Source: Epinephelus fuscoguttatus (lineage: Eukaryota; Chordata; Actinopteri; Perciformes; Serranidae). Taken from it: a stretch of 64,000 nt of DNA. Where the stretch lies: assembly GCF_011397635.1 (NCBI RefSeq), contig NC_064775.1, forward strand, positions 16,343,954 to 16,407,953. The letters run 5' to 3'. The notes beneath the pieces were generated by a model. It did no database searches. It was not told the origin of the DNA and saw only the letters and a list, made by a program, of their open reading frames with translations. The first letter of the stretch is position 1; each line of letters begins with the position of its first letter. The position numbers and the translations under genes are program-made. This document shows positions 36,258-48,701 of this stretch, one piece after another.

Positions 36258-36263
36258 AATAAA
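36258..36263 (+). terminator. polyadenylation signal of the chemokine receptor
   Basis: AATAAA 494 bases after the cxcr stop codon on the same strand. It is the first canonical signal after the gene. Confidence 0.6.
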
Positions 36264-36289
36264 AGGCTTTGCAATCCTTCCTACACTGA

Positions 36290-37430
36290 CTGCTTTAATT
36301 GTGTAGACCAGTGGTTGGTTAGTGTTCACAGGGTCTTTCTAACCAATAAAATATTAAGAACTCATCATGTGGAAATAATCTTTTGTGTTCTTGGCTTAAC
36401 AAAATACAAACATATGTGACAAAGCTGCAAAAGATAACGTAGTATCTGATGCTTGAAATGGATGCCAAGCAATTTTGCACATCTGCTTTTCATAATCAAG
36501 ATAAAGAGTTCACTCTTGACTTTGAAAACAGAAATTTAGAAGGACAAGAATGAACTAACCAAACTGCATCTGCTTAAGAATTAGTGCTATGTCTGGTACC
36601 ACTAATGTACCTTGTGGTGAGACTGTTTTGCCATTAACTTTTGATCATTTTGATGCTTGTAAAGGGAGCAACACTGCAGCATGTACAGCTGCCTCAACTA
36701 CATGTAGAAAATATATTTACATATCATTTAAGTAAAATTTCTTTAAAAATGTCATATGTTTTACTGCATCTATGTGTGGACCAGCAGGATTAACAGAAAT
36801 GTTCGAATATTATTGCAAACTCTTTTTTTGTTATCCAAATTGCTACATCTGATTTCTTGGTCTGCTTCTTTTTAGCTTATACACAGTCGACTTACAACAA
36901 TTATGTGTTGGAGCAGGTTTTCAGATGCGAGTTGCCATGGCCCATATCTCCAACACTTGGCAACTCACACCAGAACTATCTCGACTATTAAGTAGCACTA
37001 CAGGTAAGAGGAAAAATCTGTTTTTATTTTTATTTTGGGATGAATTGTCCCTTTATTACTTTTTTATTTTTTTCCCAGAACACATCATATCACTTAGGCT
37101 AATTATAATATTATACAGCGTGTTATGCATTTAATATCATATTACAACACAAATCTGCATTACTTTTATAATAACTGCTTTTAGAATAATTATCAGAATA
37201 ATTTGTATTAGTCGTTGCACTATGATTTGTCCAGCAGATGGCGGGCAAACCTCTCCCAAAAATCGCCTACAAAAATGTGAAATTAAACATTAATTTCTGG
37301 AACTTTATCGTCTTTAACTTGTCTCGGATTTTATTAAACATGAAAAAAAAAAAACTTAAAAGAGATTCCTTTTTACATTTCTTGTTGTTTTGTTCATTAA
37401 AGTTTTTACCTGCTGTGTCGCAGCAGTAAA
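36290..37430. other. short intergenic region after the chemokine receptor
   Basis: No gene seen. It includes a fragment of the family A palindromic element (36940-37053, with ATATCTCCAACACTTGGCAA and TACAGGTAAGAGGAAAAA), otherwise A/T-rich sequence. Confidence 0.5.
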
Positions 37431-37438
37431 ACTGCAGA

Positions 37439-37525
37439 ACTACATTTCCCAGAAGCCACCGCGATGTGAAAATAACTGGGAAAGCCTTCTCGCGCTGAAG
37501 CTTCAGATGGAGCACAGCACACGAG
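37439..37525 (+). promoter_or_regulatory. candidate slc19a1 promoter and first non-coding exon
   Basis: ACTACATTTCCCAGAAGCC at 37439-37457 matches the ZNF143/STAF promoter motif. It is followed by CG-containing sequence (CTCGCG) and a good splice donor, GAG then GTATGT, at 37525/37526. An acceptor (AAATAG) ends near 40331, just before the slc19a1 start codon, so this could be the 5' UTR exon of that gene. There is no direct proof of transcription. Confidence 0.45.
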
Positions 37526-38329
37526 GTATGTAACGTTTACTCAGTTTCTTATACCCTGAAATTACAAACAACCAAACGGCTATTTCCCAATAGAAAGCTA
37601 GCTTGTTGTTGCTTACAGTGACTGGCAGGGACTTGCCTTAAATATTAGGTTTTTTATTTGTGCCAACAAAAGCTATCTTACAAGAGTGCTTTGTTTTTGT
37701 ACCTACAGAACGTACGCTAGCTTACTAGCTAGCTATAATTTAGTACATGTGTTATAAATTATGCCTTAACGTGATTTCACGCACGTCTGACTCGTTGTGA
37801 CACGCATACAAGCCAGCAGCCAGGTTTAGCACATTAGCAGCTAAAGTAACAGTGAGTGAATCTCTGGCAGGCTAACGCACTGTGTTACCCGGTGAATGGC
37901 TTGTGCAACTTGTTTGCATTTCCCCCTAAAAATTCTTGACACGTAACTGAGACCATGCAGTCAGTTCAACTGGGGAACACTGTGTTTCACATACATATGA
38001 CTCATTAGAAAGTATCTCTACTTAGGCAGAATAAATGCATTATTTGTTATTAGAATTTAAAGTGAAAATATAAGTGGGAACCCTTGATGAACCCAAGCAT
38101 GTCCCTGTGTTGTGTAGCAGATTATCTCACTTGTTTGCTGGTCTTCCTACTACTCTATAAGTAGTTTTGGATTTTTGGCTGCTTACCTAAATAACCAAGC
38201 TATTAGAGGACATCTGCTTGGACTCTAGGAACTTGTGACAGGCATTTTTCATCACTATTTCCACACCGAAACAGTTGATTTATGGAAAAAATAAGCCACG
38301 GAATTATAGTAATAATGATTAATTGTAGC

Positions 38330-38664
38330 TAGGGCTGCTACTAACGATTATTTTCATTGTCGACTATTTCTTCGATTAGTCGACTAATCATTTAATCAAA
38401 AAATGTGTTAAAATGTTGGTCTGTCTCGTCCAAACCCCAAAATTATGTCATCTAATGTCTTGTTTCGTACTCACGCCAAAGGGTTTTAGTTCACTGTCAC
38501 GGGAGAGTTTGGAAGCTGCCAATATTTGAATGTAAGAAGCTGCAGTAAGAGTATTTTGGAGTACTTTTATAGTGCTTTTCTATGAAAAATAGCTACTAAA
38601 ATAGTCACCGATTATTTTAATAGTCGATTAATGATCAATTAGTCGACTAATCATGGCAGCCCTA
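38330..38664. mobile_element. hAT-type MITE with target-site duplication
   Basis: The element is 335 bp, starts TAGGGCTGCTACTAACGATT and ends with the inverted GGCAGCCCTA. The sub-terminal GTCGACTA/TAGTCGAC blocks are also inverted. It is flanked by 8-bp direct repeats ATTGTAGC (38322-38329) and ATTGTAAC (38665-38672), one mismatch apart. Eight-base duplications are the hallmark of hAT transposition. No transposase is present. Confidence 0.85.
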
Positions 38665-38684
38665 ATTGTAACCATGTTTGAATT

Positions 38685-40012
38685 AAAGACATAGATCCTG
38701 AAACCAAATATACATATTTTTCCTCTTACCTGCAGTGCTATTTATCAATCTAGATTGTTTTGGTGTGAGTTGCAGAGTGTTGCAGATATCGACAGTAGAG
38801 ATGTCTGCCTCCTCTCCAGTATAATGGAACTAGATGGCACTCAGCTGCTTGATGTGCTCAAAGTGCCAAAAAACAGATTTGAAAAACACAGCAACAATGT
38901 CTCTTTCCAGAAATCATGACCCGGTTACTCAAGATAATCCACAGATCTTGTTGTGAGCAACATCTACTGACCTAGCACCAATGAGCTAGTTAAGCCAGGC
39001 CAAGACTACAAGAGTTTTGGGCTGATTTATCCCTGAATCACTACTACGTGTAACGTTTACAGATCCAGTCCAAGTTGCTCACAGGATCATCATGGTTGCC
39101 CTGATTTTAAGCATTTTTGGTATTCAGGATTTAAAATCTGGATGATTATAATCATTATTTCATCAATACAGAACAGCTGACAGTGTTGCCAAACTGCAGT
39201 AAACATTCTAGCCCTTGTGGCTAACGTTAGCTACAGTTCTACTGCTGACAGATATTGAAACTGAAGGTTAAAATGTCACTTCTTCTTGGTGAAGAATAGA
39301 CAACCAGTGTTGACCTCATCTCCCCAACCATTTTTCTCATAAAGACTCGTTTAGCCTTCTGCTTCTGTTTTATCTTATTGCAAAGCATTGTTAACATCAC
39401 AGCAAGTTGTCACATCAGGTCAGTCCCCTTTTTGTGTACATCAGCTTCCCCACAGGATCACATGAGGTGGTAACGGCTCCCTCTGGCATAATAATATTAA
39501 GAATATCCTGTAGTGTGTCATGCACCATTTTGTCAATTCTTGTAGTGTGTGTATGTTTGAGATTAGAGAGGAGAACTTCTGTGAAGTTTTTCCTACTGTG
39601 CTTGATGCAACCAAATTTAAAAATCAGTTTGAATTTAGGATTAGGATCAGGATTCCTGTGCAGGATTCCAGTAGTCTGAGCCCAGCTTACCATTACATCA
39701 CAGCCAGGGAGGACATTGTTTACATCTTGTGCTATCATGAGCACGAGCGTCACGTCTGTGAATACCTGCATGCTTTCTTCTGCACAGTGATCCAGTGAGC
39801 GGGTGTTTTTTGGGAGAAAGAAAATAGTTCGTACAAGAAACTGCTCACAACAAGGTCTGTGGATTATCTCGAGTAACCGGATCATGTTTCCTGGAAAGAG
39901 ACATTGCTGTTGAGTTTTTAAAACGACATTTTTTGGCGCGTTGAGCACCACAAGCTGAGTGACATCTAGTTCCATGATATTGGAGACTTGGCAACTCACA
40001 CACCAAAACAAC
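38685..40012. mobile_element. larger palindromic element (family A)
   Basis: The left arm (about 38700-38960) and right arm (about 39840-40010) are inverted relative to each other: both carry the AATGTCTCTTTCCAG, GATAATCCACAGA and GAACTAGATG-type blocks, on opposite strands. About 0.9 kb lies between them, with a long minus-strand frame (39415-40014) that looks like no protein I know. It lies between the putative first exon and the coding exon of slc19a1. Confidence 0.55.
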
Positions 40013-40426
40013 ACAGCTGCGCTCTACTGTCAGCTGTCTGCACAGTGTCAAAACAGTCTGATACTAACTGACGACATTGTTGTCTTTTCAGGTTTAACAA
40101 TGACACGAAACCTAACTGCAGGATAGCTTGCTGTCGGGATATGTAACGGTGTGGAATGGAGCAAAGGTCAACAGTTTCTCTTACATGCAAACAACAGCAT
40201 GTAGCATTTTAACCAAATTGTCATCATCCTGTTAAATGGTTCATTTATACCATTTCAGTGTCCCCATGCACAGAGAGACAGCTTGATTGAAACTGTTTGG
40301 TTGTCAACATTTGTTTCCTCGTCTCAAATAGGAAGCTTTTCAACGTCAAAACAAATCCTCACATGGTGATTTGACACAGCAGAAAAAGTTTGACTCTGCC
40401 TCACAGAGTTGTCCAGCTGACACACA

Positions 40427-43400
40427 ATGGTTGCAGATGACACAGCAGGAAGTGGGGACAGATCAGAAGAGGAGAAAGAGATGGACGTGAAGGCGCTTAC
40501 ATCTGAAGACAGCGCAGGACATGAAGATGGAGACATAGAGATGGCTATCTCTGCCTCTGAGGGCCTGTCTCCCTCCGAAGGTCCCCCAGAGGAAACCAAG
40601 GAGCCCAGAAAGTGGAAGTGGGCTGTAATATTCTTGTGTTTCTATGGGTTCATGTCGTCGGTAAAGCCTGGGGAGCCATTCATTACACCGTATCTACTCA
40701 GCAATGAGAAGAACTTCACCAGGAAAGAGGTCAGTGCTGTCCTCAGGCTGCATTTGTCTTTGTGCAGTGACGGTAAATATTGACCAAAAAAGCCTTAAAT
40801 GAACATCATTCCTGTCATTGTTTTGCAGAGTTGTACCCCAGGTTCATACACAAAAAACTGTCCAGAGAGTCCAGAGTAAACCTGTCAGACTCTTTCATAA
40901 GTTTTTCTACATGCAGTCAAGCACTCATTACACAGTAGAATTAATGAATGCCCGGTGGGGAGTCTGCTGATCCATCTTACTGTGGTCAAAGTTCACATTC
41001 CTCCAAAGTGGGTCAGTGAGTGCAATAGATACATGTAAAGTTTACAAGAAAGGAATGGCTAATAAATCATCAGTGGACTATGATTTGTACATTTTGTTAG
41101 CTAGTTTCTTTTTTCTGAATTAACTGTGACCTTGCAGTAAAAGTTGATTTCCTGTCAAAAAGTCAGGAGAAAATGTTACATATTTTCAGCATCTGTCAAA
41201 ATAGATACAAGGGTGTGTGGAAAACACCCTTTGCGAGATTAGAATGGCAGTTTTGCAGCTCAGTCACCTCTTGCGGACACATTTCACCTTAATGTTTGTT
41301 TATATCTGAAACAGTGTTGCTCAGAGTTGGACATAAATCTGCTAGACACTCAATAGATAACCATTTTTCTTCCAACTGGTGAGTGAAGCAAATCTAGCAG
41401 CCACTTACATATTTTCCCAGCAGTTGGCTGGTGGCTGGTGATAATTTCAAACCCTGGTGTCACCGCCATACCCGGCAAAGTCCTGTATTTACTAAATCCA
41501 AGGGAACAAGTTGCTCCTGATTTAAGTTATTTAGTTACATGTGTAGCCCAGCAGTGTATACAACCTAAAGCTGAACCCGGTCTTATCAAAGTCAGACAGG
41601 CTCTCTCTGACAGAGAGATTTTGTACTTCTTCCAGTTGAACCAGTTTCACTATGTTGAAATCAAATGTGTTTTGAGTTTAATCCTGGGATTTCATATCAT
41701 GTTCTATTTTTAAAATTCAGTTGTCAGACTTGTTGTCAAACAAGCATATAATTGAAACTGACATGCTGTTTGGATTTGTGTTTGACATGTGTGAAGAGTT
41801 TGTTCTAATGTAGTGCAGAACTGTCAGGATACATACAGTAAATTAAATTGCATCAGTTATTAGGATTGTAACTATCATTTTCATTAGCGATTAATCTGCA
41901 AATTATTTTCTCGATTCATTGGCTAATTGTTAAGTTGATAAAATGTCAGAAAATAGTGTAAAAACAATCCAGTCGCGTCTTCCAATGTCTTGTTTTGTTT
42001 TACCAACAGTCAGAAACACCAGATATTATATATATATATATTAGGGGTTTAACGGTACACAAAAATCACGGTTCGGTATGTACCGTATTTACCGTATGTA
42101 AATATCTTTTACTTATTGGTAACCTTATTAAAACATACCACCACAGCAGTTAACTCTTTTTACCCAATTTTTGAATGAAACAAATATATATAAAATCCTG
42201 CTGTTTTTTTAACACATTTTTTGAATGAAAAATATAAATATAAATTTCTGCTTAAACAGTTTTACTCACTTAAAATAAAAAGTATAGTGCAGCTGGCCAG
42301 CTTTAAAGCCTGCTCAGATTCAGTTTTACTAGGGAACTTACTTAGCTTTCCCACTTTGTTAAAGTGCAGTAAACAAAACATTCTTCAATATCTAAAGTGC
42401 AGCTTAAACAATTTTACTCAACTCCAATGGCGTTGGTTATTTCTTTAGCGCAGTGGTCAGGGAAACGCTCTTTCTTTTTAAATGACGACGATATCGTAGT
42501 TTGCACCAGATATTGCTTTTTTTAACGTTCAAACTCAGGTGGTGTCGCTTTAGATGCGTTAGCATGTTAGACGTGTTTCCAAGTACATACCCGACCGCTG
42601 TTCTGCAGTGTCGGCACACTGCTTTTGTCTTGTCCACTTGTTTATTTCCATCTTCGTATTTTACCCTGAAACCAAAGTAGGGATGCACCAAAATTAAAAT
42701 TTGTGGCCGAAGCCGAAGCCGAATATTATTAAACGCTTGGCCGAATACCGAGTACCGAATACCGAATATCATTGTTTAGTTTTTCATTAGTTTTTGCAGA
42801 TGAACCCCCTCCAGATTAGTGTTGTCACTGTACCAAAATTGGGACCCACTGTGCGATACCAATGAAAATATCATGGTTCTGAGTAGTATCATGATACCAC
42901 AGAGAAAATGAGGCAGATGTGCCTTTTGTCATTTATGAAAAGATAAATCACTTTTCTATAATACATCAATGATATTTCAATGGAATAAATTACTTATTGA
43001 CTTATTCATACTTCAAAAACAGCATCAATAAGTGATTAACATAGGGGGGATCAAAATAAAATAAATGAATAAAATAAGAATCAACCAGCCACCCTCCTCC
43101 CCTGACAAGTCCCTTCATAAGTAATGAACAGTCCCTAAAGTGCGGTGAGGTTTGTGGACCGTTACTGAACAAAGACAGAAATGTGAACGGCTCGTTTCTC
43201 CTCTGACACATCACATACCTGTGTTCGGCTGGCTCGGCTGTTCAGGTACTTCTGGGCAGTCATGACACCAAGAAGAGGATATTATTGGAACCGACTTCTC
43301 CGTCGCCCGGTAAGCCGATGGCCGCCGTATTTGACAGGAATACATTAACGTTACTGTCTGTGTCTGTGACCCCCGTTCAACCCACAACTGATGGGATTCG

Positions 43401-43712
43401 CCTTTTGTTTCTGCTGCTGGTTGAAATCTGCAGGCTGCTCGCACAGCGTGTTGAATGATTTAAGCCTATTTTGCTCGCTCAAAACTATTTTTAGTCGCAA
43501 ATGCGAGTGCTGTGACGGACGGATCGCCACACTACCGACATTTTATTCCGGCCGTCACGGCATGCTGTTTGATTGCGTTATCAAAACGGCGCTGTTATTC
43601 GGCCTTGCTTTTAACTTATTCCACCGAATACCGAATGTGTGTTTTTTTGCAATATTCGGCCGAATATATTCGGTTACCGGTTAACTAGATATTTTAAATG
43701 GTTCGGCCCTAC

Positions 43713-43769
<57 letters not shown>

Positions 43770-46700
43770 CAATAATGTAAATCAGATAAAAGCAGGAAAT
43801 CTTCATATTTAACAAGCCGCCATTTTTTGGACACTTTGGCATTCTTTGGCTTGAAAAATGACAAATGATCAGTTGATATATTTTAAAAAAAGGATGTTTA
43901 TTGTCTAATTGTTGCAGATTTAAATAGAAATCGATTTTACAAATGATTTTGCATATGTATTAGTCAAAATCAAAAATGATGGTAGCAGCATTAAAATTGA
44001 TCCCAGTCATGTGAAGGTCACAACATCAAAACCACTGACAGATAAAGTGAACAACATTTATTATCTTGGTACAATCAAATGCAATGTTTTGCTGGGAAGC
44101 CTTGGGTCCTGGTATTCATGTGTATGCCACTTGACGTGTTGACGTGGCAGTGGCCCCCCAGCAGGACAGTGTGCCATGCCTTACCTAAAAACCGGCCTTA
44201 GGGACGTGACAAAGAGCTCAAGGTGTCTACGTTGCTTCCAAATTACCCAGAGCCCAATCTGATCATGCATCAGTGGGAGGTGCCGGTAGCCCACCTCGCA
44301 ACCCACAAGACTCAAAGGATCCACCACCAATACTCTGATGCCAGACACTACAGGTCACCACCAAAGGTCCTATGTCCACGCCTCAACAGGTCAGGGCCCC
44401 CACTCTGGATTGGACTTGGCTCTTACCTTTTGAGGCGTGGATGTAGGACCTCTGGTGCGGCACCAGCACGTCCCACAGATGCTCAATAAGATTGAGATCT
44501 TGGAAATTTAGAGGAAAGTCGATTAACTCTAAAACTGAATTACACTTGAGGCACTAAGTGTCCTTCCAGCAGAGCTACATGTTGTGAACTAACACTGGAG
44601 CTTTCGTGCACCTCACTCATGACTTTACTGTCATTTCCAGGTGACCAATGAGATCACTCCTGTGCTGACGTACTCCTACATGGCCGTGCTGGTACCAGCC
44701 TTCCTGCTGACAGATCTTCTGCGCTACAAGCCAGTTCTGGTCATCCAGGGCGTCAGCCAGGTGGTCATCTGGCTCATTCTGCTCCTGGGCACCACCCTCC
44801 TTGAGATGCAGTTCATGGAGTTCTTCTACGGCATCACCATGGCCTGCCGCGTGGCCTACTCCTCCTACATTTTCTCCCTGGTCAGTCCAAGTCTCTACCA
44901 GCGTGTGGCTGGATACTCACGCTCCTCAGTCCTCTTGGGGGTGTTCACCAGCTCAGTGCTGGGCCAGGTGTGCGTTTCCTTGATCAAAATAAGCTTCCGC
45001 ACCCTCTGCGCTCTGTCTTTGGGTTTCGTCAGCTTTGGTCTGACTCTCTCACTGTGCCTGCCGTGGCCTAAACGCTCACTGTTTTTCAACCGGACGCTGA
45101 ATAAAGAGCAAAAGGAAGTGGCAGGAGTAGCCACCAAATCAGAGCTGGACAAAATGAACCCAAAAGAGAGCAGCCCGTCCTCGGCAGCATTGCTGTGCTC
45201 TGCATCGCGCTGGAAGGATTCTATCTTTGTACAGATGCTGCTGGAGGTTGGGAATGTGGTGAGGAGGCCCAACCTGAGGCTATGGTCCCTGTGGTGGATT
45301 TTCAACTCCACAGGGTACTACCTGGTACTGTTCTACGTTCACATCCTGTGGAACAAAGTCTACCCACCAACGGAGAGCAAGGACCATTACAATGGAGCCG
45401 TGGAGGCAGCTTCTACCTTGCTGAGTGAGACATTTCTGGAGCTATAATACTTTTATAGGAAGACCTGTTTCTCAGTGCTCATAAAGCAGTCAGGTTTCAG
45501 TTTCACAGTCCAATGCTTTTATTCATGATGGCATGCAACCCCAGCTTGCAATCTAAATTTAGATGTAACTCTGGGTGTTTGTGCACCATCCACTGTCAAT
45601 GTTTGTCCACTAAAGGTTGTTTTTGCCACTGACAGGCTCAAATTATTATTATTTTAAATATTTGACAGCATCATGGAAAAGATCCCTACAGAGACAAACC
45701 TTTTTGTTAAAGAGTAAGATCCTTTTTGTTAAACTGCAAACAGCCTTGAAATCTCCATTGTCAAACACACCAGACTCCATTTTCAAAAACATTAATTTTG
45801 TCACGTTTAGAGCCAGCATATTTTCACATTGAACCGAGTGAATTGAGGGTTTCTGTTTACTTGGAATGAAGTGTGTTTTAAGATGATGAAATTACTGTTT
45901 ATTTAAATGGAATTTGGTGGGTTTGGCGATGGTAATTTCAGGGTTGTTTCCAGTAAATTAAAAGGGTCTTATTTCTTAACGAAAAGGTCTATCTCTATAG
46001 GGATTATTTTCATAATATTGTCAGACACTGAGCAAAAATAATCTGAGCCTATCAGTGACAAAAACAAGCAACCCTGTTTCCATTAGTCACTTAGACACAG
46101 AAACATGGCAAAATAAAATCTAGGTTCAAAAATAATGAACTTACTCTTTAACTGACTGTGGACTTCTGTCACATGTAGTCATGAGGTTGAATAATTGATC
46201 TTCCGTCTTTATTCTGATAAGTGATCACATCAGGTTTAGTTATCAGTCATTGCCCTTTTAATCAGCTGAAAAGCACATAGCAGTTGGTTTAAATTACCTT
46301 GACGTCATGTGCAAGTGGTAAAAGCGATGTTGTAAAACAGAATATAGTAGGTAAATGATTGTCCTTTAAAAGTGGTGTCAGTTACGTAGTTCTTCGACAT
46401 TTCTTGAAAATAACAGTAAACTATATACTAACATTAGATCCTTTTATCGTAAAATTAATAGGTTAATTAAAATAGGACTGTACACACTGTTTTTGTGGTG
46501 AAATGACACAATTTCCACCATGATAGTATGACAGAAGCAAAAGATGAGAGATAAAAGAATGGAATAAAACACAGAGTAGTTCTTAGGTATAGGCTGCTTG
46601 TTTAAATCAACCCAGATGCATAGAGTTATGATCGATGTCTATGTTTCTGCAGGTGCGCTGACTGCTTTCAGTGCTGGTTATGTGAAAATCCGTTGGAACA

Positions 46701-48701
46701 TCTGGTCTGAGCTGGTCATTGGTGTCATCACAGCACTGCAGGCAGGCCTGCTGCTCCTCATGGGCACCACAGACAACATTTGGGTTTGCTACGTGGCCTA
46801 CGTCCTCTTCAGAGGCTTCTACCAGTTTCTGGTGCCTATTGCCACGTGAGTGCCAAATGAAATATACCATTTACTGTCTGAATATGAAGCTACAAAACTT
46901 AACTGTTCAAGACACACCATTTATTCCTAATCCTGAGTTGAAACTGTGGAGCAGGAGAAAGTTACAGTCACAGTGAGTGTGTGATTGCAACAGATACATT
47001 TTGAATTTCCTGAACACGTAGCGTCACACTCTTTCGTCATTTTATCATCTCTCCATAGTTTCCAGATAGCCTCATCACTCACCAAGGAGCTGTGTGCTTT
47101 AGTGTTTGGTATCAACACCTTTTTGGGGACCATACTGAAGAGCGTCATCAACCTGATATTTTCTGACAAGAGAGGCCTGGCGCTGGATGTGCACTCTCAG
47201 GTAAAACAGTCATTAGTCAAAGGACCATTTTCAAATGTTTTTGTGTCTTAGCGACTAATGTAATCAGTATTTTTTTTTTTTTTTTTTAATTTGTCCAGTA
47301 TTGAGCGGGAGCACCTCAGCTGGCAGCCGCCAAACAGGCTGCAGTGTAATCACTCAGGGCATTTGTGTACCATTAATTTACAGTATGTCCACTAAAAGTG
47401 CTTGTTTTTGCCACTGACAGGCTCAGATTTTCATTTTGGATGTCTGACAACATTATGGAAAGATTACTGTTAATTTAAATAAAGTCTGGTGAGTTGGACG
47501 ATGGCGATTTCGGGGCTGTTTCTAGTCTAACAAAAAGCATCTTACTCTTAACGAAAAGGTCTATTTCTGTAGGGATCCTTTTCATAATGTTATCAGATTC
47601 TGAACGTCAGTGGTAAAAATGCACTTTTAGTGAACGTTTTTAACCTCATTTGAGACTGTCCTAAAGAAACAGAATGTAGTCCTCTTGTTTTGAAATAATG
47701 AGGAACTTCTTAAATTACATTTATTGATATAAAGCCCAGTTCAATCCAAAGATTCATGCCGAGACAAAACCATTTTAGAACGTCGCAGAGAAAGGTTGCA
47801 GAAGTGTGAATTGGCAGTCTGAGCTTGACTCAAGCCAGTTGATGGTGTCACATGCGAATCAGCTGGTCAAATCGCTGGCGGGTGGTTTTAAAACGTAAGC
47901 ACATCACGTGTTTCAACAGCCAGTCGGCTTGTATTGAAGTCCACTGGTCAAGTCAAAATGACCGCAGACAGGGTGTTCACCTGCTGGCGCTGGTACTTTA
48001 TATAATTGTGGCGTATTTATGAAGAATACAGTCCATCTGATGCTCGTTTTATGTTTTCCACCGTTTCATCACTACTAAAAATGCAGCTGTATCTCACTAT
48101 CTCTATCCTCATTCATATTTTAAGAAGCTACAAATTGTATTCAGCCACAAGATAGGTCTGAAAAGCTGCAAATCAGAACAGAAATACAGTTGTTGCATAG
48201 ATATGATACACTGTCTCATCTACTTTCACTTGGTGTGAACGTGCAGGTTTTCACAACGTTGCAGAACGGTGCATTGCATGTAGCTGCCCGTTTCAACTTG
48301 TGTGAACTGGGCTTAAACCTTCATCTGAGAAATGTTTCAAGTTCAGGTTTTTCTGGTAATAACAAGATTAATGTTGTTGATGTCAGCAAGGTCAGACTTT
48401 TGTCATCCACCATTAGTATTTTGTGATTTTCACTGACTTGTCTTACACGTCTTAAATCTGATTTTAAGATGTTTTTTTTTTTTTTTTGGTTTACTTACAG
48501 TTCCTGGTGTACTTCGTTTACTTCACCATTCTCACTGTCGTCTACTTTGTCTGTGCGGCTGTGGTCCTCATCCGTCACTTTAGAAACCAGCACAGTGGAG
48601 GAGGCGGGGCTGATGAGCAGGCGGCGCCCACAGAGCTCGGCCCCATGGCTGCAGATTCGGAGGCACAGCCTTTGTCAAACGGCAAAAGTGCCAAAGCATA
48701 A
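40427..48701 (+). CDS. slc19a1: reduced folate carrier (solute carrier 19A1)
   Basis: Plasma-membrane major-facilitator transporter that takes up reduced folates in exchange for organic anions; the mammalian protein also imports cyclic dinucleotides. Exons: 40427-40729, 44641-45424, 46653-46845, 47059-47200, 48501-48701. They join in frame to 540 residues (human 591, with a longer tail). Signatures: CFYGFM, PGEPFITPYLL, NFTRKEVTNEITPVLTYSY, LVPAFLLTDLLRY, QRVAGYSRSSVLLGVFTSSV, PKRSLFFNR, LRLWSLWWIFNSTGYYLV, FRGFYQFLVPIATFQIASSL and KELCALVFGINTF. The identity to SLC19A1 is clearer than to the thiamine carriers SLC19A2/3. The N-terminal 59 or so residues are acidic and poorly conserved. The tail after the last membrane segment is short and Gly/Ala-rich. 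Start ATG has A at -3 and G at +4. Intron 1 (3.9 kb) carries nested transposon remnants; introns 2 and 4 share a repeat. Confidence 0.95.
41870..42040. repeat. hAT-type MITE fragment plus (TA)n
   Basis: GATAAAATGTCAGAAAATA and ACCAACAGTCAGAAAC blocks are related to 25910-26170. The fragment ends in a short (TA)n run. Borders are degraded. Confidence 0.4.
42043..43713. mobile_element. nested hAT-like transposon remnants
   Basis: At least three sets of ends are visible in slc19a1 intron 1. TAGGGGTTTAACGGTACAC starts at 42043. A GTAGGGATGCACC end at 42679 is paired with an inverted GGTTCGGCCCTAC near 43700, both with repeated CGAATA/TATTCGG sub-terminal motifs. A GTGTTGTCACTGTACCAAAA end lies near 42820. 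I cannot resolve the insertion order. No full transposase remains. Confidence 0.6.
42485..42668 (-). pseudogene. BED-type zinc finger fragment of a hAT transposase
   Basis: On the minus strand the frame reads FRVKYEDGNKQVDK, then CRHCRTAVGYV, then MLTHLKRHH: a Cys-x2-Cys and His-x3/4-His spacing typical of BED zinc fingers found at the N-terminus of hAT transposases and ZBED proteins. The frame stops soon after, with no catalytic domain, and runs into another element on its upstream side. It is a remnant, not a gene. Confidence 0.6.
43712..43766. repeat. (AT)n(GT)n microsatellite
   Basis: A run of AT dinucleotides passes directly into GT dinucleotides at the edge of the hAT-like remnants. 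Confidence 0.85.
44018..44460 (+). mobile_element. decayed Tc1/mariner-like fragment
   Basis: The DNA aligns by eye with the copies at 52831-53424: a CAGGACAGTGTGCCATGCC block, GACAAAGAGCTCAAGG, and TTGCTTCCAAATTACCCAGAGCCCA-like text. In less decayed form these spell a Tc1-type transposase C-terminus (DNAPCH and PNSPxxNxIE). Frames are broken here, so no functional transposase remains. Confidence 0.5.
45540..46030. repeat. interspersed repeat D, copy 1
   Basis: It shares ordered blocks with 47340-47605: TTTTTGCCACTGACAGGCTC, CTTAACGAAAAGGTCTAT and TAGGGATTATTTTCATAAT-like text. It sits in slc19a1 intron 2. No protein is encoded. Confidence 0.65.
47340..47605. repeat. interspersed repeat D, copy 2
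   Basis: A shorter relative of 45540-46030 in the same orientation, in slc19a1 intron 4. The internal segment between the first and second shared blocks is partly deleted. Confidence 0.65.

Noticed and set aside
39415-40014. 200-codon minus-strand frame before slc19a1
   Set aside because: It runs through the arm and core of a palindromic element and resembles no protein known to me.
42416-42772. Possible intact ZBED gene
   Set aside because: Only one BED-like zinc finger is present, the frame runs into a different transposon end and no catalytic region follows. It is better read as a hAT remnant.
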